Source of the DNA: Gavia stellata
Taxonomy: Eukaryota > Chordata > Aves > Gaviiformes > Gaviidae
DNA: 64,000 nt
Direction: 5' to 3'
NCBI RefSeq assembly: GCF_030936135.1
Contig: NC_082619.1
Span: forward strand, 2,173,208-2,237,207
The notes below the pieces were generated by a model that saw nothing but the letters and a program-made list of their open reading frames with translations, was not told where the DNA came from and did not search any database. A program made the position numbers and the translations under genes. Numbering within the stretch: position 1 is the stretch's first letter; every line of letters begins with the position of its first letter. Of this stretch, positions 1 to 12,012 are shown in pieces.

Positions 1-3000
1 AAAAATCATTCCTGGATTATGGTACAAAATTATGAGGAGAGAGATGCAAGTGTTCAGTCTCAGTAAGAGCCACATTTCTGTTCTGTTCCACACGTTAATA
101 GACAGTGCTTATCCAGAAAGCAATTGGCACAGTTTTCACTGCCTTGCGTATTGGACTATAAACACTTTAGACAAAGGCTTGGCTAAGTTAGAGCTCAGAG
201 GACCAGCCCCAGGGCTCAGAGAGAGGAGAGAGGTGTGTTTGTCTTCAGCAAACAGGGTGTTTGCTGGAGACGATGCTCCCCTGGCCTTGTTCACGTCATC
301 ACTCAGCGCTCCCACTGTGCCACAAGGAGGGACTGATACCAGTAGCAAGTGACAAAGCATTCACTTAGGAGCTGAGAGCCAAGATGCAATGAAGTAAACA
401 GATGCAAAGGAGCTGGTGACATTTTCTTGCAAATTCACATGCTCCAGCTCCTTAACAACGTACACAGCTGCACACAAAGTATACCTTTAATTAACACACT
501 AGAGCAAACTAACAGTAACTGATATATGAGAATGAGCCATTAGTAAATCCTCCCTAAACAATTTTCTCATGGAGTGGAATGTCTTTTGCTTTATGATTTC
601 CCCATCTCCATGGGGAGTCCTGGAGGACTCCGGTCTTGCAGAGCTTCCCAGGAGTGTGCTTGGCTGCTCCGAGTTCCCAGCACCACCTCCCTGCAGACGA
701 ACTCAGACTTTTCCTGTATCAGCTACTCCTACATCTCAGCTTCTTTTCTCTTTCTGCAGACTGAAATTCAGCTCCTTTCCTCTGCCTCTGCTCTTGGAGG
801 AAGCTTCACACAAGCACTCAGACTACAGTAGGTGTAACAATGCTCAAGTGGGGCCAAACACTTACACCCACCATACAGAGATCTGACGCCTGAGTGGGGA
901 GCACTGGATTCACTTCCTACCTCTGCCCTGGGCCTCCCGCATGACCTAAAGAAAGCCATGTACATCCTAAGACCCCCAGCCCGCTGCCCCTTCCAGCCCT
1001 GCTCTGTCCGGTGGGCTCAGCCAGCACTTTCTCCACTGAGCTCACACATTCACATGCATATTTACGCTGCCTCACAGAGAGGTGACCCACATCTCAGCCG
1101 TGGTTTCAGGGCAATCCTGTCCTGATTTAAAAAAAAATAAATCAGTTCACAGTAGCCTTCTCCCAATAGCAGAGCATCAGGACAGCAATCATCTCTAGGG
1201 GCCAGGAGGAAGAAGTCGTTTGATCTTCTGTCTGATTTCTGGCACACATGTGGCTCTGGTATTAAGATGTATCCCACCTCACAGCTTCAGGATCATTAGG
1301 GGCTTTGGAGAGGCAAAAAATAAAAAAATCAGGAGTCTAATATACAGTTAAATCAGAAACCCATGAAGGAGCTGGGAACTGTCTTTCATTCCCCACAAAA
1401 TGCTTGGTTATTTACTTCAATCAGGACAGACTTTTGCAGAGAAACTGCTTGGGGTGGTTTGGGGTTTTTTGTTTGTTTGGTTTTTCAAATGAAAATAATT
1501 TTTTTATCAAATTCAACTTGAATTTTATCTCCAATTTTCTGAGAGTTCAAAAAGGAGAAGGCAGAGAGAGCACAAGGCACCTCCTGACATTCTTCAAGGT
1601 CAGAAAAATCTAGAAAGGAAGAGGAGAATATCTCCATTGTGTACTGATACCAATTAAGTTCAAATTTAAGTCACCCAAGTGACTAGCCTAAATTTGGAGT
1701 CTCTTATGGTATTCCGGGGGGGAGAAGGAATTGGCAGAGAGGCCAGATTTCTTAAATGCAGTCTTTTTTACCAATACAGAACGCATAGTCAAACCAGAAA
1801 GGGTTTCCTTGCCCTGATCTCCATGTTTCCGCATATCCAACCCCTAATGTATTTTGCCAAGCATCTTCCATGCCACCACCCTACCCAAGCCTCTGTGGAA
1901 GGCTGGTTTTGAACACCTTTCTTTCCCAAGAATCCGTCTCCCTGCTCCTCTTCCTCATATCCACCCTGCTTGAAATGCAAAATGCAGGAAAGTCTCTGGC
2001 TGGCAAAATTAACTCCTGAGCAGACTCATACATCTTTCTTTGAGGTACAGATAAGTACCTGGGTGCGTCCAAGCTGAGCCCCAAGGGATGAGATCTTTTG
2101 TACCTTGTCCCTCTGAGCCAGCCACTCGCTGGTTTATGCCAGGAGTACCCAGAACAGGTTTGCAGATCAGCTTACCTGGCCTGGCACTACTGTCTCTGGA
2201 TTAAGCAATGGAGAAACAAAACAAAACAAAAATCAGACCCTTAATCACTACTTCATGCTCAGCACTACAAAACAGTCATTATGGCTGTATTTTCCACTTC
2301 CTTCTGCATAGTAGAGATCAGCATTTTCATACACTTAAGGCTACCCACCAAGAGGCAAATTTGATAGTGTAATTGCATGTCTAGATAGCAGCAGCCTGCC
2401 CCAGTGGCATCTTTCTCCTGCATCATCATATCAACAAATGGAGAATGCGACATCAAAACACAAGCCAAATAAGCCTGGATAATGGTCCTCCTAGGCCTGA
2501 CGAGCCAGTGGGTCCTCTGGAAGAGAAAAGGGTCTGTCATCACTTGAATTCAGTTCTGCAATGAACAAATGGACGCACCCGTGATGTGTGCTCATACCCA
2601 GGGATTCCTCTCCCCGCTACCATCATTGTCCTGCTTGGTTTCTCTTCTCTATTTTTAGTCTTTCTTCCTCCAGGATAAATTAAAGACAGCTTTTCTCAGT
2701 CTCCTCCCATCAGAGAAAACACCCAGCTCTGGCACACATACTTACACTGCTCTGCAGAAAAAGATGAAATTAGACTGAGATGTGACACATGCCTACAGTC
2801 ATCTCTTCACTACCTCCCCGTGAGATATGTAGGGCAGAACCCCAGGTCTCTGGTACCACACTCACACATTGCCTTTCAGTTGTGCTGATTTGCTCCAGTT
2901 TTGATGATGGCAGATAGGATCAGTGGCAGGACACAACTTCTTCCCCTGTAGCACATACTGGTCTGCTTGCAGGTACAGCACCCTTCAAGGCAGGACCTCT

Positions 3001-6000
3001 AAGGCCATTTCACGCTAAGTAGCGATAAAAGCTCTGTTTCCAGCAACGCTCACCTCTCCCTCTCTCGGAAATCAGAAACTTTACTCAGAGGACTGTCCAT
3101 CGATCTGCTGGCTGTTGCTACAAGGTGTTTTATCTGGCACCGTTCCTGACCTCAGCATGTGCCTTAAAGCATACATCCAAGTGGCAGGACTGAGTATTTG
3201 CCTTTCATAAATTATTGGAGAGCTGCAATAAATCCACCATAGGATTAATTGTTCTGATCACCCTCCCATCCAGTCATTGCACAAAGAGTGAATGATAAAA
3301 CATTTATTGTAAACATTCATATATACCTAGCAAAAAATATTTCCAAATGAAAGAGCTTTATAACGCACAGCTCTAGCATGCTTTGGCCTTGCTCCCGTTA
3401 TTAATCACCTGCAAGGTCTCCTTGATTTCAGCAATGCAGGACAAGATTGCAAGCAATCCTGGGAGCCTCTGGTTAAATGGAATTGGCTCCTTTAGCTCAA
3501 ATGTTGCTGCATTCAGGCTTTTAAAGATAAACTTTTCTATTACCAACTTCAACCTAAGGCAGCAAAATCTAATGCAGCTACAAGGAAGGATCAGCTAAGA
3601 GCAGAGGTCCTATTTTTTCCCAGCCAGTGGGAAAGAAAATGCAGGCAGCCAGCGTGTGCCTGACTGGAAAAACATTTACACTTCGTAGTGAACCTTATTC
3701 TGGAACAAAGCAGGACTTCTTGAGGGAAGCTACATAACTGCTGACAAAGAAAAGCTTGGCCTTATTTCTTAGCCTGTGTGTGGTACCTTCTAGTAACAAG
3801 CTGTCACTGAATGCTGTCTAACACTGCAAAAACATTTTAATTCTTACAGCTCCTCCCTTTATCACAGTATTAGGATATTGTGCAAGTTTTTGGTTGGTTC
3901 ATTTCCATTGTTGATTACTGGTGGTGAATAGCAAAGCAATAAAGTATATCCAGTGACAGGTTCCACCACCAGGCAACATTACAACATGAGAAAACTGATT
4001 AATCAGGTTGTTGGAGTAAGGCAAATTATTGCTGCGTAAATGTGTTAGAGATTACTGGAGCACTTGGCTAATTAATTAATTTTTGTCAACAGCAGTTTCC
4101 TCTTCCCTTCAGAAGCTCTTACAGGGGTTTACCCTCATGGAAACACTCTTTAATACTCCATACTCTCACACATGCCTTTCCCACGTACTTACTCATTCTC
4201 CATCAGCCTCGATGGGTTTTGTTAACTACTCTTCGTGTCTAGTAGGCACAAAAGCCCAGAAGGTAAAGCTGTGCAAGCTCAATAGATCATTGATTTCTCA
4301 TTGCTATGACCATTACTAGTCAGCAGACTCAAGTCAAGTCCACATTACAAATACTTGGACTATTGAGAAACAGCAAAATATGGAGCATATCCAGAACCCA
4401 AAATTTGTATTCCACTTAACAGCAGAAAGCCAAAGTATTCTGTATACATCTACCCACATTTTACTACTAACTTCCTGCTTGTGTCTTATCTCATTTTAAG
4501 CAAAGCGTTCCAACAGCTCAGCAAGCTTAAAGACCTAACACTGTATCCCAGAGCAGAGTGCATGCTATCCAGAAAAGCAATTGTTCACTTGGTTCTGGTT
4601 TTCTTCTACACCAGTCTCAGGACAATTGCAACTTTGATGAGGTTAGCATAGGCACAAAACATTGCAACTCTGATTGTATGTTGTGGGTTAAATTTCAAAT
4701 AGTCCTTTCTCTCCTGTGATTGTATAAGAATTAAATATTAATACATCAGCACATAGCATTAAGCAGCACAGCAGATTCTCAGCATAAAGGATGTACAGTG
4801 TAAATATGTCAACAGTTTCATTTTCTTTCGCCCTTCACTTGCCACTGTAGAGTGCCAATAAGGAAGCACTGTTGTGTAGCTGTTAAACGCCTTAGAATGC
4901 TTTAGCTCAGCAGTGGCTGCATTTTCTACTTCAGCCTGACATTCGGCTAACAGAGGATGCACTTTAAAGGAGAAATGATTGTCTTGTGATTAATCCATAA
5001 AAATAACACAGTGGTACTCAAGAGATCTTGCTTAATTTCTAACTTTTGTTACAGGCTTCCTTAATTTCTCTCTAAACAGTTTCTCAGAGATCATAACACT
5101 ATTCCCTGCTCCCAGTCTCGCCACATTTAGTGCATCTAGTATGTACCCTCCACTGAGCAGGGATTGTTTTTCATTAAATGTCCATACAATAACTCCACAA
5201 ATGAAGTCCTGATCATCTCAGACATGGCTTTGAGTATACCTGCAGTGTCACTAATAATCAAGTTGGCGACTTCAGTGAACTTTTAAGAACAAGCCGCTAT
5301 AATATGGGCCTAGTTCTTTCAGGTTTTTTATTCACTACTGATTGACTCAAAGGAATTTGTAATTCACCACACTATTAAGATGGTCCCCATTTGCCTTGCA
5401 GAAGTTCAGCAAAGAAGAAAGAAATCAGGTTTTTGGGCCAGCTTAGCTTTTACTGACAGTGTCGATCTTCCATACCTCTTCTCGCTCCACACCTACCTCT
5501 AGAGACCCTCCTGGGGAGCCAGGCCAGATTGGCTCATCTTCCAAGATGCAGCTGCTACAGAAGGGGCACAGCTCTGCTGCGCACAGAGGTGCAGCCCTGG
5601 GCTGCATCCCGGGACTGCCGTGCAAACACTAAGCCATTTTATTCTATAACAAGTTGGAAACCCTGGAGACTTTCATCAGAAATGGCACTAATACCACATT
5701 TAGGCTTCAAATTTTTGTTATTTACACAGAGATAGCACTCAAGCAAACTCTCACGTACTTCTGTTTCAAATCCTTTCCTGCTCCTCAGACCTAGGGGAGC
5801 TAGGCTTCATCCAGGTTTAGCAGGGACAAGAGAGAAAACACCACTTACTGCATTTGCTTGATTTGGTCCTGTCTTATGTTCCCAGCTTCATGTTCCCAAG
5901 CCCAACAAGCACCCACATTAGACAGACAGGAGGGCTAGGGAGATATTTCATTTCAGAATTCCCAAAACCCCACTTGGTGACTGCAGCATCCCATAGCATC

Positions 6001-9000
6001 TCACCATCCAAGGTGCTGCGGATACAGCATCCTACAGTACTAACTCCTCCATGCACCGCTGCAGAGCTCATCTCCTTGCTCTGCTCCAGCTGTTTGCTTT
6101 CCTTCTCCTTTCCTTTGGCTAAGTCAGGAGCAGGATAACAGCCTGGGTCCTCCACCCCTTAATCTATTTTAGGTGTTTCTGTGGCAGCTAATGCTGTTGC
6201 ACAACAGCTGCTCTATTCCAAGTGTCGACCTGAGCTATTTTTAGCTATATTATAGTGAAGGGAAGCTTAAGGGAGGCAATTGTCTTCATTACAGTCTCAA
6301 GAGCATTTCCCAGACATTAGCTATTGTCTACATCAATTTTTTTATTAATTTGAGTGTAGTATTCAGACCAGCTCTTACGCTTCATGATATTCTCAGCTTA
6401 GTTAGATCCATTTAATTACCGCCATTAATAAGCAATAAGGCTCTTAAGAGTAACAATTTCCTTCTGCTGACCATTTCTTAGGCTCCAAGACAGAAAATGC
6501 CATCTTTTAACTGGTAGGACTGAAGGGGTAAAAAAGCTTTCCAAAGCTGTGGATCATGGAGAAAAATCACAAGCAACTTTAATGACTAGGATATTTTTAA
6601 TGCAAATTCTGATGCACTTTGCTGTTTTAATTGCACTGGTTACTTACAAGAAATTTACATAATCAAACTCACAGCCTGTTACTGTAGTCAAATTGTCATG
6701 AAGGATGACTGACATCACCAGATCGTGTGCATTAATCACAGAAGTCCATCTCAACTATTGACAGAGAAGAAAAGGTAGAGACGTGGGGTCTGTGGGACTA
6801 ACAGTGAAGTCTCTTCAAAGCACAGGTCAGTCTTGGCATCAGTTTCTTCCTGAGCTGATTTAAAGGACAGGTAGCTCTGAAAAGCCCTGTCAAATACATC
6901 TCAAAGAGTAAGGCAAAAGTAGCTTTACAGGGACGCAATCAAGTAATTTTTATCTCTTAGATGTACTCATTTTTGATTCTGTGATTTTATTTTTGTTTTC
7001 CTATTCTTTAGTTAGAATTATATGCTGATAGATAGTACTGACCTGTTCAATATTCTGACTGATGAGTAAAGCCTTACAGACAGCATAAAAACACTAAACC
7101 ATCCACTCACCACCCATGTCTGTGCTGCATACAAAGGATGGTCTAGGCACTCTCAGATCCAACAGTCAGGCTTCCCAAGCAAAGCTAGGGTAGTGGCTCC
7201 CTAGCAATAAATGCAGATGCTGATCACTTCCAGCTGAGGCAAGGGTTGCTTTCGATGATGAAGGATTTCAGCTGTTTTGAGGTCAGTCTTAGACACTAAT
7301 TTAAAAAAAATAAAAGAAAAGCCTTCTCATGCTTGTTTCACCAGGAAGAGAAAAAAAGGAAGGTTTGGGGTCTTTTTAGATGTTATGCTAAGTGAGCTCT
7401 CAGGAGGCCAAGCTATACGCATATTTTGAAATGCGAATGTATTGACGAGAGAGCTTTGCATGCTGCTGAGCTGGAGAAATGCACATCCAATGCTGGGAGC
7501 AGGTGACTTGCTAGACTTGCCTTTCCTCCCAGCTGCTGAGATGTGTCTTTACTCCTAAGGATCTAAAGTCACATCTGTTGCAGAATCACTGACAATGTTG
7601 CAGATTTCCTACTGTTCCATTTTTGCTTCTACTGATTCCTTCTTTAGACACTTGTCTGCACCCTCTTCTCCCAGAGTACTTGAACGAGAGCTTAGCACCT
7701 TTGCTATTCTTCCTCCACCCGCTAAAAAAGATCCCACTTCTTCAACTCTTCCATGTAGAGTGATCAAAGTCTGACTCAAATGTCTGGTACGCAAGTCATA
7801 GTAATAGCTCAGGAGATTTTATCCACAGTACTAAAAACAGAAGGACTAAGATGCAAAATGTTTTGTAACTGAAAATGTTTTGTAAGAGAAATTCAGCAAA
7901 AGAAAAATCGCATCCCACTAGTCCAAACCTGGACAAACAAGCCTTTAGAGGATTCTTGTCAGAAGGAAGATTCTTGTCAGAAGGAAGTTATCCAAGACAT
8001 TTGCAATTATACAATATCTACTTGCTTTTAAATTAGAATGGTACCAGAAATGGTTGATCTACAGCCTGTACATTCTCTGGAAAATGTTTTTAATGTAACA
8101 AGACAAGAAATGTTTCAAGACGTTAGGGTAAAATTCATGAGTATTTTGGAGGCACAGGCTAAGCAAAAAAAAAAGAGTCCAATGGCTATTAAGTCAATTT
8201 AAAAACATACTGCTTTCCATAGCAAGAAAAGAGCTCCTAGCATGGAATCTGCAGCGAAGACTCACTGTCTGTGATGGAGGCCATTTTAAACAGGACCATA
8301 GAAACCCAGATAAGCCAGAACTGAAAGTGCTTATATAAGAAAAGGGCACAATTCGCCCGTCTTCTGAAGCTAAGGAAACACAAAACATCGGACTCAATTA
8401 GATTTCTAGGCCATGCTCCCATCCGTACAAATGCTGCTTAAAAAAGCAGTTAGTGCTGCTTCTCTTGTACTTGAAGGGTAACCTCCAGCAATCTCAAACT
8501 CCTGCTGAGTGCACAAGCACACGCCACCAATACAAAATTTTTTTAAGAAACTGGAGTCTCCTGTGTGCCCCTGAAAGAGCATCAGGGCTCTTGTGCAAGA
8601 GAGTTTCCCTGGCAGAAAAGCGTCAGTCTGCCTTTGCTGATACATTCATGAGCAGCAATGGCGGAGGCAATGCCCTGGCCATTTTCTGGATAGCCCGGAA
8701 ATACCAAAGCTATGCATGTGGATAGCTGGGCTCCCAGGCCCATGTGTGTGTCAGCAAATTCAGAGTGGCTGTCAGGAGGAGGAAGACCCACCCTGCTTCA
8801 AGTAAGGTTTTCAGAGGCAAAATAATTGCAAGACTTAGGACTTTGTACCGCTTGCAACAAACATCATGGGAAAATGCACGTGTATGCTAGTCATTGGAAA
8901 AATTCACGCTCAGCTGCAAAGAGTTCATCAAAAGCCACTGAAGCAATTGCTCCTTGATTTGTTGCCCTATGTTTTCATTTAGTTTTCCCAACAACGCAGC

Positions 9001-9333
9001 AATGAATATCAGAGTCACTGGCCCATGAAGAAATACCAAATAGTAAGGAAGAGAAGCAGAATACATTCCCCCAGCCAGTGGAGCTGCTGAACTGAGAAAC
9101 CCATGCTGTGGAAGGTAAATGAGGGACACTGTAAGAATGGATATGGTCTAGTCACTAACGTCACTGAGCAGCCCCATCCTTGCCTCTTTGTATCCCACCT
9201 AAAATGCCCACTTCAAAAGCACTCCTGCTTTTGGCCACAGTTGCTGTTCATACGGAGCCCACAGCAGACTCAGACAGCACTCCTTAGCACAGTGCCCTCC
9301 AAGCGGTCAGGGGCTGTGCCTCTGCCCTGCAGT
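1..9333. other. intergenic, no gene seen
   Basis: Frames are closed at short intervals (about 106 codons at most) and no product resembles a known family. No tRNA or other RNA gene is recognised. Apart from the small duplications near 7.9 kb the sequence looks unique. An AT-rich block at about 4,000-4,085 has several ATTA-type cores. Confidence 0.7.
7951..7986. repeat. 18-bp tandem duplication
   Basis: Two exact copies of gattcttgtcagaaggaa stand head to tail. About 65 bp upstream a second small duplication repeats aaaatgttttgtaa with a 17-bp period (7,855-7,885). Confidence 0.85.
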
Positions 9334-9410
9334 CAGAAAATGAAGGCAGACAAAGGCTAAGGGATTTGACCAAGTTCATGCGGGAAGTATGTGTCAGAGG
9401 AAGGAACAGA
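9334..9410 (-). repeat. MIR-like CORE-SINE fragment
   Basis: The order of short blocks (aaaatgaaggcagacaaagg, ctaagggatttgaccaag, ttcatgcgggaag) follows the reverse complement of a MIR core, with divergence expected of a very old copy. Confidence 0.55.
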
Positions 9411-9929
9411 CATAATGGTCCCAAATTAGCACATTCCCCATCATACTAGCAATTCCTTCTTTCTTGACTGCCGATACCGAGGCTGTTCCTTCTTTCTCCA
9501 ATGGTGAATTATACGTTGGAAGTTTGCTCAAACATCTGCAGACAAGCTGTCACTATTTTCCTTCTTTCCCATTTATTAATCTCAATTCTGTCCCTTTAAG
9601 GCTCCTGCCCAAAGCGTATGAGAAGAGCAAAAAAAAAACAGCATTTCTTCCCGTCATGTTAATGTTTTAAAGCCAACTGACTTAGAATCACTGCAGCAAA
9701 GCTGTACATTATGCATGACAGACAACCCTTGCAGCCCACCCCAGATGGGAGCTGGAGGAGGCGGGGGAGTGTGGCTTTGCTCAGCACTCCTGCCTGCCCG
9801 CCTGCTTCTGCAGGGTACAGTCACGCAAAAAACCGTCCCATGCATCGCTCGGAGCCCCCTCTTTCCCGTCTCCTTCGCACTACTTTGGCCCACCAAATCC
9901 TCCCCTTAGGAGCCGCTAGAAGCTCCAGC

Positions 9930-10587
9930 TGTGGGAGCGGGGTTGTCATATGCAGGGGCGGGCGGATTTAGAGATGCACTGCGAGGAACACCTCTCTCCT
10001 CCTCATGAGCTCCGCAGCCGCGGAGACAGGGGAGAGGGTGGAGGGGTGAAGAAGGGCTGCGCTCCCCTTCGCAGAGACAAGACAGGGAGAAGTAGGCTTT
10101 CCTCTCACCGGTACCCCAAACGGAGCAAGAACGGGGCGTGCTTCCGCCGCCTCTGTGAGGATGCCAAACCCCCGGCCCAGCAGCTGCCAAAACGCGCCCC
10201 TCCCCGGGCTGATCTAGGCCCAGCAGGGCCGAGCTGGACCCGACTTTGGCTGCCGCGAAGCCGCGCTCCCTCCCCTTCCCCGCACGCCGGGGAGCTGCCG
10301 GCTCCCCGCCCTCGGCACGCCACGGCGCGGGGCCCGGGGCCCGGCCGGGCTGGGCGGCCGCGGGGCCGGGCTGCCTCCCCGGCTCCCGGCGTGGCCACGC
10401 AGTGCGCGGTGGAGCATTGCCACCTGCCGGCGCTGGGGGACGCCTGTAGCCCTGCCGGCGCGCGCTGCTCGGGCCAGCGGGAGACACCCCGCGCTGGAAG
10501 CAGAGCTGCGGGCAGGGAGAGGGGATAGCGACCTTCGAAGACCACCCGGTCCCACCTCCAAAGACGGAGGGCTCGGCGAGGTGCTGG
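9930..10587. promoter_or_regulatory. orphan CpG island, possible promoter
   Basis: Strongly GC-rich, CpG-dense sequence, densest at about 10,130-10,520, in an otherwise AT-leaning gene desert. Open frames run through it on both strands (for example 9,906-10,604 minus, 232 codons), but their products are Ala/Pro/Arg/Gly-rich and match no family I know. It could be the promoter of an unannotated non-coding transcript. It stops right at the LTR insertion site. Confidence 0.6.
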
Positions 10588-10591
10588 GGTG

Positions 10592-11121
10592 TGACACGCG
10601 GCAACGAACTTCACAGCTCACGCAGAGTTATAACGCAGGCATGTTTATTGCGGCGCCGGGTGCAGGGGGATTTCTCCACAAAGCTTGCACACCGCGTTAA
10701 AATCATGAAAAGGGATTTAGAACAAAGTTAGTTACGCCGACTGGTGCTACCCCTTAATTAACTCTTGGTTAATACTTTTCTTACTTCATCTGAAAGTTAC
10801 AGTTCTCTTTTAATTCACCCCGCATGCTCAGAGAGGAGGGGGCTAAATTGGGTTGGGGCTTCTCTACCTAGGAGGTGTGTTTTTTAGTATTAAAATGAGA
10901 TTATAATGAGACAAGTTAACTCTAGGGCACTATTTTGGCAGTCTTTTCTATTTTTCTACGATTCGTCCTTGCGCTAATCATTATTGCTAGTTAGCAGAGA
11001 GTCAGTGAAGACAGTCTTTATCTCTAGTATGTCTAAGTACCAGGTGCAGTTGTTGCAAAGCATCTTCTCTACATTTTTCTTTCTTACTTTTAACCCTTGT
11101 TTCTCAAGGTACCCTGTAACA
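10592..11121 (-). mobile_element. solo LTR of an endogenous retrovirus, minus orientation
   Basis: The 530-bp block starts tg and ends ca on the plus strand and is flanked by a 4-bp direct repeat ggtg (10,588-10,591 and 11,122-11,125). Read on the minus strand it begins TGTTACAGGG and ends CGCGTGTCA. It carries an AATAAA signal (10,649-10,644) about 55 bp before its end, as an R/U5 region would. The long AT-rich U3-like part resembles LTRs that I recall from bird genomes. No primer-binding site, gag, pol or env sequence adjoins it, so it is best read as the product of LTR-LTR recombination. The 4-bp duplication suits a gammaretrovirus-like (ERV1) element, but the class is an inference. Confidence 0.75.
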
Positions 11122-11956
11122 GGTGGCAGAGTGACTCCCGCTCGCCAGGCTCCAGCAGCCCTCAGGCAGCGCTCCCAGGCACCCACCCCACGGGGTGCCC
11201 GCGCCCCAGCCCCCAGCCAGCCTCTCCTCGCACCCCAGCACCCGGTCTGCTGCTGTTACTGTTTTGTTTACCTCTGCTAGCCATTTGCCAGGTCTCCCTA
11301 GGACAATTGGTGCAGGCAGTAACCAAGAGTGCACACTCCGAAGAGGAAAGATGAAAGAGCTGTAATTTAAGCGGAAACAGAGTAGATGGCACGTCAAGGG
11401 GGAAACGCACACTGCCAAGCCTTGCGGCCACAGTCCAGGTTTAGGTTTCTGTGGGTTCTTTGATGCAGCATGCCTGCGAGGTGTAAACGCCGTAGCTGTT
11501 CATCACTTTCCCCTGGGTCAGGTGGGATGCTTTGTCTTCCACTGAAGGCGGTGCAGCGCCTTCCCCTCCAGAGGCTCTGTCCCCAGCCTGCATACTGCAG
11601 CTCCCCGCTCCTCCCTCGAGCTGCAAGAGAGCTCAGGCACACACACTTCTCTCTCCTTTGTTTTAGCAACTTCCTCTTGCTTTTTTTTTCCTCTCTCCAG
11701 CAACATCGCTGCACTTTCATGGCCACGCAGTGCCAACCAGAAGCCCAAGGCCTCTGTGCGTGTGAGCCTTTGCCGATACAGGCAAAGTCTTGGGACCTGG
11801 GATGTCTGTGCTTCCTTCTGTAGGAGAAATTGGAGGGCCCTGACCTCATACAGAATCAATCCCATCCACAAAAGTAGAGAGAGAGATGTAAACCAATTAT
11901 TTTCCTTTCCATCAGTGGATCCTAAAGCATTTGACCTGTCAGAGGGAGCTGGGTTC

Positions 11957-12012
11957 ATCTCTATTTTACAAAAGGGGAAACTGAGGCCCCTGAGTGAGGC
12001 ACATTGCTCATC
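11957..12012 (-). repeat. MIR-like CORE-SINE fragment
   Basis: Contains the typical string attttacaaaaggggaaac followed by tgaggcccctgagtgaggca, the reverse-complement signature of MIR elements. Confidence 0.6.

Noticed and set aside
8887..9129. 80-codon minus frame with a hydrophobic stretch
   Set aside because: Looked membrane-like at first, but nothing around it supports a gene or a mobile element.
9906..10604. 232-codon minus frame and overlapping frames in the orphan CpG island
   Set aside because: Product is low-complexity Pro/Ala/Arg/Gly with no domain; all six frames are long here because TA-containing stops are rare in CpG-rich DNA.
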